DNA of 64,000 nt from Dictyobacter kobayashii (GTDB lineage: Bacteria > Chloroflexota > Ktedonobacteria > Ktedonobacterales > Ktedonobacteraceae), in the NCBI RefSeq assembly GCF_003967555.1, contig NZ_BIFS01000001.1, forward strand, positions 5,642,001 to 5,706,000, in the 5' to 3' direction. The notes under the pieces are model-generated. The model searched no databases and was not told where the DNA came from. It saw only the letters and a program-made list of their open reading frames with translations. This document shows positions 9,273 through 18,204 of this stretch, piece after piece; position 1 is the stretch's first letter; each line of letters starts with the position of its first letter. The translations under genes were made by a program, and so were the position numbers.

Positions 9273-10055
9273 TCATTGAGGGAAGCCCCATACCACGGAA
9301 CTGTTGATGGATAGCGTGAGCTGGTCATGGTGCAGGAAGGGGGCGAGCATTTGGCGTACCTCCTCATCGAAGGTCTCGGCCGCTTCCTTATCCATGCGAT
9401 CCCGTGAGAAGCCGTTGCGCGAGTGGATGGAGTGGATGTATGCTTCTCCGGATTGAACGAATGGGATTGGCTGTGTGTTAAAGCTGCCCTGTGGCTGGAA
9501 GAGGTGGCGCTGCTCCAATTCCGCGATCAGGTCGTATGGGCGATATTCCCGATTGGTAGAGAAGCGATTGATGAGCGCCTGGAGGTCTTGATCCCAGGGA
9601 TTGGGTTCAGTGCCGCGCCCCACAAGCGCCAGGAAGCCGTGCGGGGTCAATAGCTGGTGAAATAAGGGCAGGACGAGCTGCCATTCCATCCAGTGCAGGC
9701 TCTCGCCAGCAGTGATGAGGGCATAGGGAGGTTGTAATGGGGCCTGCTCCACGCGCCCGTAGATCCAATGCAGGTGAGGATGATTGCCACCGGGAAGCGC
9801 TTTTCCCTGGTTGAGCATAGCCTGAGAAAAATCGACGGCATCGACACGTTCCACCTGATCTGCCAGCCGACGAGCAAGGTCACCTGTGCCGCAGCCCGCA
9901 TCGAGGATCGTGCGGGGCTCGTCTGTGATGAGCTCAATGAGCTTGTGAATGGCCTCATCGGCGTATGGAGGGCGATGGTGATAGACCTCGGCAACACTGC
10001 TATCCTTGAATTGTTCCGCGTATTGCAGGCCAAGATGAGCGGGTTTAGGCTTCAT
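9273..10055 (-). CDS. Class I SAM-dependent methyltransferase
   Basis: A 260-residue cytoplasmic methyltransferase. SAM motif I is ILDAGCGTGDLARRLAD; VDAVDFSQAML is the acidic ribose-binding strand. ALITAGESLHWMEWQLVLP fits the motif IV-V region of the ubiE/trans-aconitate methyltransferase group. The acceptor is unknown. The ATG at 10053-10055 follows GGGGAGGA at good spacing, so the longer GTG-type extension is rejected. It ends 14 bases from the convergent DinB-like pseudogene. Confidence 0.8.
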   Translation of the reverse strand: MKPKPAHLGLQYAEQFKDSSVAEVYHHRPPYADEAIHKLIELITDEPRTILDAGCGTGDLARRLADQVERVDAVDFSQAMLNQGKALPGGNHPHLHWIYGRVEQAPLQPPYALITAGESLHWMEWQLVLPLFHQLLTPHGFLALVGRGTEPNPWDQDLQALINRFSTNREYRPYDLIAELEQRHLFQPQGSFNTQPIPFVQSGEAYIHSIHSRNGFSRDRMDKEAAETFDEEVRQMLAPFLHHDQLTLSINSSVVWGFPQ

Positions 10056-10246
10056 GTAACTATCCTCCCCTTTTCTTTCCAAATACGTGAGCGGGTGCCA
10101 TGGGTTCTATTCAACTACGGATGGAAGCAACGAAAGTTGCTTCTGCCGGGCTTCTGCACACGTGCAACTCTGTGCCATTAAGCAGCGTGCCTTGTGCACA
10201 ATACACCTCATTTAAGGCGAAGACGAGAGAAGAAAGCCCCAAAAAC

Positions 10247-10409
10247 ACGATCAGTACGTGCGGGGCTTGCCCCCGCTTTTAATCTTCTCGCTCGAAGAAT
10301 TAGAAAAAAGATGATTTTGCAGCTATTTATTTGGATACATGACATTATTATTGTTGCTTTTCGGGTAGGAACGGATTAAGCGGGGGCAAGCCCCGCACGT
10401 ACTGATCGT
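10247..10409. repeat. Inverted pair of dispersed repeats, MITE-like
   Basis: Two copies of the GC-hairpin repeat in opposite orientation form perfect 32-bp terminal inverted repeats (10247-10278 and 10378-10409) around 99 bp of noncoding DNA. Each arm contains its own hairpin (GCGGGGGCAAGCCCCGC) and ends ACGTACTGATCGT. The geometry is that of a small nonautonomous element or a paired REP unit; no target duplication is obvious. Confidence 0.65.
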
Positions 10410-10581
10410 TATTCTTGTTGCATTCAATTGCTTGTCTGGTTGGTAAGTGATGTGCCTTGCGCATGCCAATCTGTTGGCGTACTATACATGCTTTTTTGTG
10501 TTCCGCAGCGAAACGTAGCGGACATAAGGCTCGAATCTATGGGAATCGGATCGCTCTTGCCGTTTCCCTCAGAATTATCCA

Positions 10582-10642
10582 TTGACAGGGATTAATTCTG
10601 CAGTTACTATTGTAGTAGTAAAGATAAACCTTCGGTCGGTTT
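10582..10642 (+). promoter_or_regulatory. Promoter and putative operator of the TetR/methyltransferase unit
   Basis: TTGACA (10582-10587), a 17-base spacer and TACTAT (10605-10610) form a near-consensus vegetative promoter. Just downstream, AAACC-N7-GGTTT (about 10626-10642) is an imperfect palindrome in the leader, well placed for autorepression by the TetR protein whose gene starts at 10661. Confidence 0.65.
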
Positions 10643-10660
10643 TTGAATGAAGGAGTGATG

Positions 10661-11380
10661 ATGGTACGTACAGTCAATGAGCAGGAATATGCGTTCAGGC
10701 GTAATGCTATCCTCGATGCGGTCCAGCAGCTTATTTATAGCAAGGGCTATGAGCAGATGACGATCCAGGATATCGTGGAAGCGCTCAAGATTTCTAAGGG
10801 GGCCTTCTATCACTACTTTGATTCAAAGCAGGATGTGCTCGAAGCCTTGCTTGAGCGCATGCTGCAAGAGGCGGAGCAACTGTTCATCCCGATTGTGCAG
10901 GACCCTTCTTTGACCGCCATCGTCAAGCTGCAGCATTTTTTTGACGCCCTCAACAAGTATAAAACCGCGCAGAAGACGCTGCTGATTGAGCTATTACGGG
11001 TCTGGTACGCGGATGACAACATTATTGTCCGGCGAAAATCACACGCCGTGGGTGTCAAACGACTCACGCCTCTGTTTGCAGCGGTTATTCGGCAGGGGGT
11101 GCAGGAAGGTGTATTGACGACCCCTTATCCCGAGCAGATAAGTGAAGTCGTTCTATCCATTGCAGCGGAACTGGGGGAAACCCTGGGTCAAATGCTGCTG
11201 GCATTCGAGTCGGAGGGCGGCGATATGGTGCGCGTTGAACACACCATTGCCGCCTATACCGATGCACTGGAGCGAATACTGGGAGCATCAGCGGGTTCTT
11301 TGTCTCTGACCAATGCTGACACCCTCAGGGAATGGTTTGTCTCTCCGCAAGTCCAGGCCGAGAAACATTTCATAAAATAA
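10661..11380 (+). CDS. TetR/AcrR-family transcriptional regulator
   Basis: A 239-residue repressor. The N-terminal HTH (about 15-60) contains ILDAVQQLIYSKGYEQMTI and DIVEALKISKGAFYHYFDSK, the classic TetR recognition helix. The C-terminal ligand domain has no recognisable ligand motif. AGGAG lies five bases before the ATG at 10661; another ATG is immediately upstream. The membrane methyltransferase-like gene follows 44 bases after the stop on the same strand, so it is the probable target. Confidence 0.85.
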   Translation: MVRTVNEQEYAFRRNAILDAVQQLIYSKGYEQMTIQDIVEALKISKGAFYHYFDSKQDVLEALLERMLQEAEQLFIPIVQDPSLTAIVKLQHFFDALNKYKTAQKTLLIELLRVWYADDNIIVRRKSHAVGVKRLTPLFAAVIRQGVQEGVLTTPYPEQISEVVLSIAAELGETLGQMLLAFESEGGDMVRVEHTIAAYTDALERILGASAGSLSLTNADTLREWFVSPQVQAEKHFIK

Positions 11381-11424
11381 AGAGACGTATTGGTCCTGTT
11401 TGAAATGGGAAAAGGTGATCTATC

Positions 11425-12105
11425 ATGGTCAATCTCAAAGTGCTGTTTGCTGAATTCGTCTATCTTCTTTTGTTCTTCAGCCTGCCCCTATTCCTGGCGG
11501 CTGGTACCCTTGCCTGGCCCGCTGGCTGGACCTTTCTTATTCTCTTCTTTGGCTTCACCTTTGCCATCACGTACTGGTTGTTCAAGCACAACCCTGCCCT
11601 GCTGACAGAGCGCATGGCCATCAGTAAGTCCGACCAGAAGGTCTGGGACAAGATTGGAATGGCTGTCACGTATGTTGTCTTCCTGGCCTGGTTGGTTCTG
11701 ATGCCACTGGATGCGGTACGTTTTCGCTGGTCGCAGGTGCCAACCTGGCTTCAGATAGTGGGTGCGGTTGTCCTGATTGGCTCTTTCTGGCTCTTCTACG
11801 CCACGTTTCGTGAGAACTCATTCTTATCGCCGATGGTGCGCATCCAGGAAGAGCGCGGGCAAACAGTAGTATCAACCGGGCCTTATCATTATGTACGCCA
11901 TCCCATGTATGCCGCCGCCCTTCTCTATATGCTCAGTACAGCGCTCCTATTGGGATCATTGTTCGGTCTGTTGGGAGGATTGCTCTTGATCATCATGATA
12001 GCGATCCGGGCAGTGTTGGAGGAACGCACGCTACAGCAGGAACTGCAGGGCTATAGCGCCTACAAGACACAGGTGAAATATCGCCTCATCCCGTATGTCT
12101 GGTAA
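11425..12105 (+). CDS. Isoprenylcysteine carboxyl methyltransferase (ICMT/PEMT-like) integral membrane protein
   Basis: A 226-residue membrane protein with about five hydrophobic segments. The diagnostic GPYHYVRHPMYAA (about 152-164) and a C-terminal EERTLQQEL form the SAM-binding signature of the ICMT/PEMT/NnrU-like family. Bacterial members methylate unknown lipids or thiols at the membrane. AAGGTGA precedes the ATG. It probably forms an operon with the TetR gene, closed by the terminator at 12126. Confidence 0.75.
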   Translation: MVNLKVLFAEFVYLLLFFSLPLFLAAGTLAWPAGWTFLILFFGFTFAITYWLFKHNPALLTERMAISKSDQKVWDKIGMAVTYVVFLAWLVLMPLDAVRFRWSQVPTWLQIVGAVVLIGSFWLFYATFRENSFLSPMVRIQEERGQTVVSTGPYHYVRHPMYAAALLYMLSTALLLGSLFGLLGGLLLIIMIAIRAVLEERTLQQELQGYSAYKTQVKYRLIPYVW

Positions 12106-12125
12106 TCCTGCTGAAAGATGACAGG

Positions 12126-12168
12126 GAGGGCGTAGAACATTATATTTACGCCCTCATCTATATATTTT
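12126..12168 (+). terminator. Rho-independent terminator of the TetR/ICMT-like operon
   Basis: Perfect 9-bp stem GAGGGCGTA / TACGCCCTC, then ATCTATATATTTT. Confidence 0.7.
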
Positions 12169-12272
12169 GTGCACTAGAGAATGGCCAGGTGTATTTTAAC
12201 TGATGAATATAGTGTCGGGCCAGCTAGAAATTGTGAATTGCCTGGAATTTTTGGTGATATATTTCACTTTTC

Positions 12273-13055
12273 TCATCTTCTAAATGGTTGTAGTAAGTCG
12301 ATGATAATGAGCACAACGAGGATGATCATGGGGAAGATCAAAGAGTTCAGCGCGAAGCGCAGTTCGAGGGCACTGCCGCAGATGGCTCCTATCACATAGG
12401 AGGCCCACACCCCACTCAGCAAGAGGAGATGGCGAAATGCTGTTCGTTGCCATGAAGCACGCATGGCCTGCAAAAAAGAATGTTCGATGAGCTGTTCATG
12501 CAGCCAGGGCAGATATTGTAACAGAGCATTGGCCCAATTGCTCAGCACCCCCGTCACAAAAGTCGTACTGATGCCCTGACCACTGGCCTGCCGTACCGTT
12601 GTCGTCTGGAGCCCCATTGTCAGCGTAAGCAAGATCGTGCATAGATAAAAGTTCCACGATTGAACCGGGAGAATACTCCCATTCTGTAAAGAGCGGCTCC
12701 CAAGGATGAGGAATGCCAGCAGAGATGCCAGTTCCAGCGTAAAGATGATAGAAAAGGGAGAGCGAATATGCGCTAGCCTGGCCAGCACCAGCACCAGGAA
12801 GCCCAGCATATTTCCCAGGAAGAACACGATGATAGGCAGGCCACTGCGGAAAGCTGCGTGCCAGTCCAGGTGGCCCAGGGCCGCGCCAGTAGCCATACTA
12901 TTGCCACTCATAAACGAGGCTCCAAGCTGCTGCAGGACCAGAAAGCCAATTGCGTCACCGAACGCGGCCACCCAGGCGAGCAGGAAGACCGCCCAGGTGT
13001 GCTCGAATGTTTGTGTGGTGTTCACATTTGAAGAAGGCCTTGTATATTGTCGCAT
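12273..13055 (-). CDS. DUF1275 (YoaK) family membrane protein
   Basis: A 260-residue protein with six or seven hydrophobic helices. Family hallmarks are AWVAAFGDAIGFLVLQQLGASFMSGNS near the N-terminus (cited in parts: GDAIGFLVL, SFMSGNS) and LTMGLQTTTVRQ followed by ISTTFVTGVLSN in the middle. The family has no established function. ATG at 13053-13055. Single gene, convergent with the ICMT-like operon. Confidence 0.8.
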   Translation of the reverse strand: MRQYTRPSSNVNTTQTFEHTWAVFLLAWVAAFGDAIGFLVLQQLGASFMSGNSMATGAALGHLDWHAAFRSGLPIIVFFLGNMLGFLVLVLARLAHIRSPFSIIFTLELASLLAFLILGSRSLQNGSILPVQSWNFYLCTILLTLTMGLQTTTVRQASGQGISTTFVTGVLSNWANALLQYLPWLHEQLIEHSFLQAMRASWQRTAFRHLLLLSGVWASYVIGAICGSALELRFALNSLIFPMIILVVLIIIDLLQPFRR

Positions 13056-13141
13056 AAATCTCTCTATCGACAGAAAATGATTGATCGTCTGGTTTATGTC
13101 TCGGGGTTATGTATTTGTTGATTCTTCATGCAGGAGCGTCT

Positions 13142-13172
13142 GAAGCGGGGACAAGCCCGCACGTACAATTCG
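13142..13172 (+). repeat. Dispersed GC-hairpin repeat copy
   Basis: AAGCGGGGACAAGCCCGCACGT followed by ACAATTCG, one base shorter in the core than the consensus. Located between the 3' end of a methyltransferase gene and the 5' region of the DUF1275 gene. Confidence 0.6.
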
Positions 13173-13201
13173 TATTCCTTTGGGCTTTCTCCTTGATCAG
13201 A

Positions 13202-14024
13202 TTAAAGAGGCTTGCGGATGCGGGTCAGAAACCAGGTCACGGCATGAAAAAAGCGCTCGCTGCGCACGGCCTCATTGAAGGCAGTGATCCACAGCTCGGC
13301 TTCTTCCGGGGTGACCACGGCGTGCTGGCAGGCCAGTTCCATACCCTCGACAAAATGGGCGCGGGCCTCGATATTCTTATAGTCCGTAGTAACGCAGGTG
13401 AGTGGCTCGATATGGATATCTGTGACGCCGAGATCTTTGCAGAGGGCATAGAGGCGGTGCGCGATGTCTGGTTGTTTCATGCCAGCGTTGCGGAAGCGCA
13501 AGAAGCGGCGCGTCACATCGGGATAGGGAGAGTCAAGAACCTGGGTTTCGTGGTCGGCCTCGGCAATGACCAGCAGGCCGCCGGGCTTCATGACTCGGAT
13601 CAACTCGGCCAGCGCCCGTCTAGGATTGGATAGATGCTGGAAGGTTTTTTCAGCGTAGCAGCGATCGAAAGTATTGTCCGCGAAAGAAAGCTCGTGGAGG
13701 TCACCCTGCATAAAGCGTAGTGGCAGGCTGAAATCAGGTGTACGCCGACGGGCCACCTCAACCATCCGCTGGCTAAAATCCAGCCCGGTCACATGTCCGC
13801 CTGGACCGACCAGGCGGGCAAAGGCGCACATCTTCGCCCGTGCCAGAGCCAGCATCCAACACCAGCAATCCTGGTTGGAGTTCGAGTAAGCTCTGGGCGT
13901 GCTGCTTGTATTGGAGGGTAAAAGGATTATCCAGTTGGGCATCCAACAATTGAATATATATGTTGGGGTTAAGCGCCTGATCCACATCCGAAAACTCTGT
14001 GCGCGGCTGTTGAAAATCTCTCAT
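13202..14024 (-). pseudogene. Class I SAM methyltransferase, one frameshift
   Basis: N-terminal part: MRDFQQPRTEFSDVDQ to LLVLDAGSGTGEDVR, the SAM motif I. The frame is lost at about 13822 and resumes with FARLVGPGGHVTGLDFSQRM, FADNTFDRCYAEKTFQHL and LAELIRVMKPGGLLVIAEAD. Joined length of about 274 residues matches arsenite/ubiE-like methyltransferases. I start at 14024, where AAAGGAG stands six bases upstream; an ATG 12 codons earlier lacks a ribosome site. A single-base deletion restores the gene. Confidence 0.75.
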
Positions 14025-14249
14025 CGCCTGCTCCTTTGCCTGCAATTTTTGCCAATTCATATACAGTATAATCTATGTAGAATGTGTGTGCACAGCCCTT
14101 CAGGGATAAAATTGTAGCGCGTTGGAAAATGGGTTAATTGCACCATGTTTTGTGGCATTGGATCGCAGTATACTCTCTGATATAGCAGGAAGTGGATAGG
14201 TTGATAATATAGATATATTATAGTGTTTCTTATCAGGGAAGATATTTTT

Positions 14250-14966
14250 ATGCAGAGCCAGCATACGGGCGAAAAAGAGATATATAAGCAGGATACAGTG
14301 CAGAGTATACCCGAGCAACGTTATAGCGTAAGTGGGCCGAGTAAAGGTGAGCGTAGATTCCGGGCTTTTTCGGTGTCTATGCTGGTGGTGGCGCTGGGAT
14401 TGTGTCTGTGCGCGGTGACTGTAGTGGGGACGCCGATCTGGTTGTTATATCAATTGCAGCGGGGGCTGACATATGGATATATCTCAATTGATGATCCACG
14501 CATGACGCATCCGCAGCATGTGGGTGATACAGTAGCTGATAGCGGTATACAATTGACGCTGGTATCGATTCACCATGCCCAGGACGACAAAGGGAAGACG
14601 TTCCTGGTTGTACATGCCCGGTTTCAGTTAGATCCCAATAATTCGCAGGCAGACAGATATGATCCTGGCACATTTGTCGTATACAGTTCACCAGTTCTGC
14701 AGGGCCATCAATACAGAGGCCAGGCTATCCAGCCGGTTGATGATAATGGTCCGGTGCCTGCATATTATGCGGACACACGTTTAAAATTGGCGCAACTCAC
14801 CATACAGGAAGGTGAGAGTAAAGAAGGTGATATTCTTTTTAGCGTGCCAGCCGACCATGGACCATTGGAACTGGTATGGATGCCTCCTGCCACCGGCTCA
14901 GAGGAACAATTCGCCTGGGACATTCATGCCAACACCTGTCTGCTGGTAAAGCTAGACCTGTGCTAA
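14250..14966 (+). CDS. Membrane-anchored protein with extracytoplasmic DUF4352-like domain
   Basis: A 238-residue protein of unknown function. A charged cytoplasmic N-terminus of about 40 residues is followed by one strong membrane helix (SVSMLVVALGLCLCAVTVVG). A beta-rich outer domain follows with the immunoglobulin-like pattern GIQLTLVSIHH then KTFLVVHARFQLDPN, as in the telomeric-repeat/DUF4352 group. AGGGAAG lies nine bases before the ATG. A strong terminator follows 20 bases after the stop. Confidence 0.6.
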   Translation: MQSQHTGEKEIYKQDTVQSIPEQRYSVSGPSKGERRFRAFSVSMLVVALGLCLCAVTVVGTPIWLLYQLQRGLTYGYISIDDPRMTHPQHVGDTVADSGIQLTLVSIHHAQDDKGKTFLVVHARFQLDPNNSQADRYDPGTFVVYSSPVLQGHQYRGQAIQPVDDNGPVPAYYADTRLKLAQLTIQEGESKEGDILFSVPADHGPLELVWMPPATGSEEQFAWDIHANTCLLVKLDLC

Positions 14967-14985
14967 ACGCCTTTTAGAGTACCTG

Positions 14986-15035
14986 GCCGCCCTATCGATA
15001 ATATAGAGTTAATGCTATCGATAGGGCGGCTCTTT
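14986..15035. terminator. Strong hairpin terminator
   Basis: Perfect 15-bp arms (14986-15000 and 15016-15030; GCCGCCCTATCGATA) with a 15-base A/T-rich loop and a short T-run. It closes the DUF4352-like gene. Confidence 0.75.
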
Positions 15036-15197
15036 ATAGCAGGATTATTGCGGCGTAATAGCCAATAAGGCTATCGGGCGCGAAAATCTCAACCATTCCC
15101 GTTTTTTGTACTGAAAAAGCTTTGTATTCAGATAGCTTTTTCATGCTGTAGAAGCATGCTAATAATTAAATGGGGACGGAAAGGATTTCTGAACATT

Positions 15198-16394
15198 ATG
15201 CGCCGTTTGAAGACTCTACATGTAGGCCCTGTTCTCTTTCGCGTACTTTTCCTCCTGGTGGTCCTGATCTGTATTTTTTCGGTATTGTGGGCACCAACCA
15301 GTTCATCCGCGCCAGCGTTTGCGCAAACGCCCCTGGTTCAGACGAGCACCCCGACTGGCCAGAAGCCACATGCCAGCACCGTGGGTCCACGACATGTGCA
15401 ATTCAAGGAGAAAGCCTTCCCGCTGGCACCGCGTGCCAGCTATACTGGTACCAGCGTTGTTTTTGTGCATGGCTTGAATGGTGGGGATGGATTGTTTGGC
15501 ACGGCCTCCAATGGGAGCGAGACGATGCCTGATTGTGAGGGCTACTGGCAGGACGCCGCTGGTTTTCTCGCCTCACGTTGGATGGGGGACCTGAGGCAGA
15601 TCAGCTATTATAACCGAGAGGTCAAAGCCGATGGCTCGGATTGTGCCAGCAATGGCAATGAGCAAAACTCCATCAGCCACTACTCGGCTGACCTGCATGA
15701 TGCTCTCTACCGCGCTCACTGTGCCAGTCTGGGCAACACCTATGATGGCACAAATAATGAGAGTATCGACCATCTTAGCTGCCTGTTTGCCTGGTATTTA
15801 TTTTATAATTTCGGGCAGCGCAACTGGTCGGAGATCCTGATTGGACACAGTATGGGTGGGCTGATCATTCGGCATACCATGGAGCTGGTAGAGGAGCATG
15901 CGCCCTGGATGCCCACAACCATCGGGACCGTTACCGACGCCATCACCTTTAATACCCCCCACAACGGGGTCTTTGGAGCCGCGCTGGCCTGTGCCAACTG
16001 TACGCAAGGAAGGGAGATGAACTGGGGCAGCAGCTTTATGCGCGACCTGAGCGCCCACGCCCAGCATCCCAATAGCGGCAACACCGACTGGACCGTTGTC
16101 GGGAGCCATTGCGATGGGCTGGTCGGCAATAGCTCACTCATGATGGATGCCAACCATAAAGTCTGGTACGACAACTCATCCAATCCAGCCTGTTATAATC
16201 ACGGCGGAGCCATTCACGATCCCTCGACCGTCCTTAACGCCCAGGCCAGCTATTGTGATACTACCAAACCCTATAGCAATGACTGCGTCTATGATGATGG
16301 TCAAGGACAGGGGCCAGGCTGGTATTATGAGGATACCAGCTATCCACATGGGCTGCAGGAAATGTACTATGCCCTGGAAAGCTACGCCTGGTAA
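15198..16394 (+). CDS. Secreted alpha/beta hydrolase (PGAP1/triacylglycerol-lipase-like)
   Basis: A 398-residue exported protein. The signal peptide has an RRLKT-type basic start, the hydrophobic core VLFLLVVLICIFSVLW and an SAPAFAQT cleavage region. The mature part shows VVFVHGLNGG (oxyanion strand), the nucleophile elbow IGHSMGGLIIRH and TFNTPHNGV, as in lipases of the PGAP1-like group; VVGSHCDGLV may carry the Asp and GAIHDP the His. Many Cys residues suggest disulfides outside the cell. Start at 15198 chosen because it gives a proper signal peptide; an in-frame ATG 14 codons earlier is possible. Confidence 0.7.
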   Translation: MRRLKTLHVGPVLFRVLFLLVVLICIFSVLWAPTSSSAPAFAQTPLVQTSTPTGQKPHASTVGPRHVQFKEKAFPLAPRASYTGTSVVFVHGLNGGDGLFGTASNGSETMPDCEGYWQDAAGFLASRWMGDLRQISYYNREVKADGSDCASNGNEQNSISHYSADLHDALYRAHCASLGNTYDGTNNESIDHLSCLFAWYLFYNFGQRNWSEILIGHSMGGLIIRHTMELVEEHAPWMPTTIGTVTDAITFNTPHNGVFGAALACANCTQGREMNWGSSFMRDLSAHAQHPNSGNTDWTVVGSHCDGLVGNSSLMMDANHKVWYDNSSNPACYNHGGAIHDPSTVLNAQASYCDTTKPYSNDCVYDDGQGQGPGWYYEDTSYPHGLQEMYYALESYAW

Positions 16395-16496
16395 TGCTGA
16401 GTTTGAAGGCTATGTAGCCCTGGTTATCTTCATTGGGTAGGGTTCAAGCACGAGCGGACCCTGCCCACATGTAGCTCAAAAAAGAGCGGAGTTGCC

Positions 16497-16853
16497 ATGA
16501 TGAGCAAAGCACCGACCTATGAAGCAGGTATTGTGGGACTGGCCACCCTGAGTTTATTGCTGGACGTAGTGGCCGGAACCATCTTCTTTACCTCAACCAT
16601 CCCCGCGACGGCGGCCTATATCAACACCCTCGCATTTGGCCACATACGGCTATGGAACATCCTCTATCCCATCTTCTTTGTAGCGCCCCTGGGTGCCATC
16701 CTCCTGAGCACACTGGCCCTATTCTGGAATCGTCATATACATTCAGCCGCTGGTAAGGCGATCGCCATTACCGCCCTGGCCTTTGGCCTGCTCTTCTGCT
16801 GTCTGGGCATCTGTATGGCTGTGATCATGCAGGCCTGGGGAGCCTCGCATTGA
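16497..16853 (+). CDS. Small membrane protein of unknown function
   Basis: A 118-residue protein with three hydrophobic segments (around 13-34, 54-76 and 88-112), no charged loops of note and no family I recognise. GGAG precedes the start. It follows the secreted hydrolase gene by about 100 bases and may be cotranscribed. Confidence 0.55.
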   Translation: MMSKAPTYEAGIVGLATLSLLLDVVAGTIFFTSTIPATAAYINTLAFGHIRLWNILYPIFFVAPLGAILLSTLALFWNRHIHSAAGKAIAITALAFGLLFCCLGICMAVIMQAWGASH

Positions 16854-16867
16854 AGACCATATCCTTC

Positions 16868-16993
16868 TCACGGAATGCTGACCAGGATATGTTTTTCAAA
16901 TGAGGTGGTGATATGCCACATTGCCAGCATAAGGCCGATTGGGAGCAGGATGCTTGCCAGCATAACTGGCAGGCAGTAAAGTTTTGTTTTCAT
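16868..16993 (-). CDS. Putative 41-residue single-pass membrane peptide
   Basis: The ATG at 16991-16993 is preceded by AGGAG at 11 bases. The peptide begins MKTKLYCLPVMLASILLP, continues with a hydrophobic stretch through about residue 25, then a polar tail ending ILVSIP. The basic start plus hydrophobic core resembles a leaderless membrane peptide or small secreted product. It is convergent with the preceding gene, with a CATATCCT/AGGATATG inverted repeat between. Shortness keeps confidence low. Confidence 0.35.
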   Translation of the reverse strand: MKTKLYCLPVMLASILLPIGLMLAMWHITTSFEKHILVSIP

Positions 16994-17493
16994 GATTGCG
17001 TATACTCCTATGAAAATAGAAATCGGCTGCGGATTTGTTTTATATATAGGTAATATATATGCCTGCTATAATAAAAGCTTTTATGGATAGGAATATGCTG
17101 CTGTGTTAATCTGGGTGAAAAAATAATAGAATGTGAAAGAGTCGGAACATGAGGGAAGTATAGCTGCTTGTAAAGTCGCTGACCTTCTGTTATACTCAAT
17201 TCGTTGCACGTCGTTTTTTGTTAGCTGAAAGGAGGAAAGAAATATATGGACAGTACATTTATCTTCATGGGGACTGTGCACTTCTTCAGCCGGGTGTGTG
17301 GTGCTTAGCCGCACGATTTCTTATAGTGATGGACTTGCTCGCTTGCTTGCACCTCTCTGCTGATGGATAGATCCGTATCTATTCATGCCACTGCACTGCT
17401 CCTCTTGTTTTCACCTCGATAAGATATGTTCCGGGATAGTTTGTGTCCTGGGGCGACCATGTTTTTTGCAAGTAAGAAATGAGAAAGAAATAG
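16994..17493. other. Intergenic region upstream of DinB gene
   Basis: About 500 bases with no convincing gene. A/T-rich stretches lie at about 17030-17080. GAAAGGAGGAAAGAAATATATGG at about 17226 resembles a ribosome site, but the frame that follows it is only a few codons long. Presumably it holds promoters. Confidence 0.4.
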
Positions 17494-17988
17494 ATGAAAG
17501 AACAGACGACACGTTCACTGGCTGCTTTTTACCAGGGGTGGGATGCGTATCAGAAACACTTGATGAACGCGCTGGCCCCGCTTACACTGGAGCAGTTAAA
17601 CATACAGGCTTCACAGAATTTGCGTTCGGTCGGGACGATTGCCAGGCATATTATTGGTGCGCGTGCACGCTGGCTTTATTATGTTCTCAAGGAAGAGCAT
17701 GCGGAGCTACTGGCGTTGGGTATATGGGATGATGCTGATCAGCCAGCTCGGTCGGGTCAAGAGCTGGTTCAGGGATTGGAGACAACCTGGCGAATACTTC
17801 AGGATTGTCTGCAGCGCTGGACGATTGCCGATATGGAGGATCTATTGCATGATGTTGATGATGATGGGCAGGAAGAGACCTTCACCCGGCAATGGGTGAT
17901 CTGGCACCTGATCGAGCATGACTTGCATCATGGTGGCGAAATCTCGTTTGTACTGGGGATGCATGGGCTGACGGCCATCGACCTGTAA
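17494..17988 (+). CDS. DinB-family protein
   Basis: A 164-residue four-helix protein with the DinB metal-site pattern: His in IARHIIGARARW (about 50) and two His in the C-terminal WHLIEHDLHHGGEIS (about 144). Such proteins bind a divalent metal and often act as thiol-dependent transferases or stress proteins. It is a clear paralogue of the gene at 34880 (both start with an xxYxGWDxYQxHL motif and end GMHGxxAIDL). Confidence 0.8.
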   Translation: MKEQTTRSLAAFYQGWDAYQKHLMNALAPLTLEQLNIQASQNLRSVGTIARHIIGARARWLYYVLKEEHAELLALGIWDDADQPARSGQELVQGLETTWRILQDCLQRWTIADMEDLLHDVDDDGQEETFTRQWVIWHLIEHDLHHGGEISFVLGMHGLTAIDL

Positions 17989-18025
17989 TTTGTAGTTTTG
18001 TCATTATTTTCGATTGGGAAGGGCA

Positions 18026-18062
18026 AAGTGGAGGCAAGCTCTACACGTACAGAGCGTGTTGG
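18026..18062. repeat. Diverged dispersed-repeat copy
   Basis: AGTGGAGGCAAGCTCTACACGT then ACAGAGCGTG. This matches the copy at 60110 (GTGGGGGCAAGCCCCACACG) and forms a subfamily with CACACGTACAGAGCGTGTT ends. It lies between the DinB stop and the MarR promoter. Confidence 0.5.
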
Positions 18063-18123
18063 GGCTTGCATTCATTCAATGTTAGTGTTTTAGCTCTTGT
18101 CGCGTCCCTTCTTTTACTTTAAA

Positions 18124-18137
18124 ACATGGTACCATGT
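18124..18137. promoter_or_regulatory. Putative MarR operator upstream of its own gene
   Basis: Perfect 14-bp palindrome ACATGGTACCATGT, 67 bases upstream of the GTG start. Its half-site ACATGGT recurs, with its complement, in the large palindrome in front of the peroxiredoxin gene. Confidence 0.65.
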
Positions 18138-18204
18138 AGAGAAGAAGCTATTGCGCATGGATAGCTTACGAATGATATCGGTGTGTCAGGAGAAGGAGGA
18201 GTAT

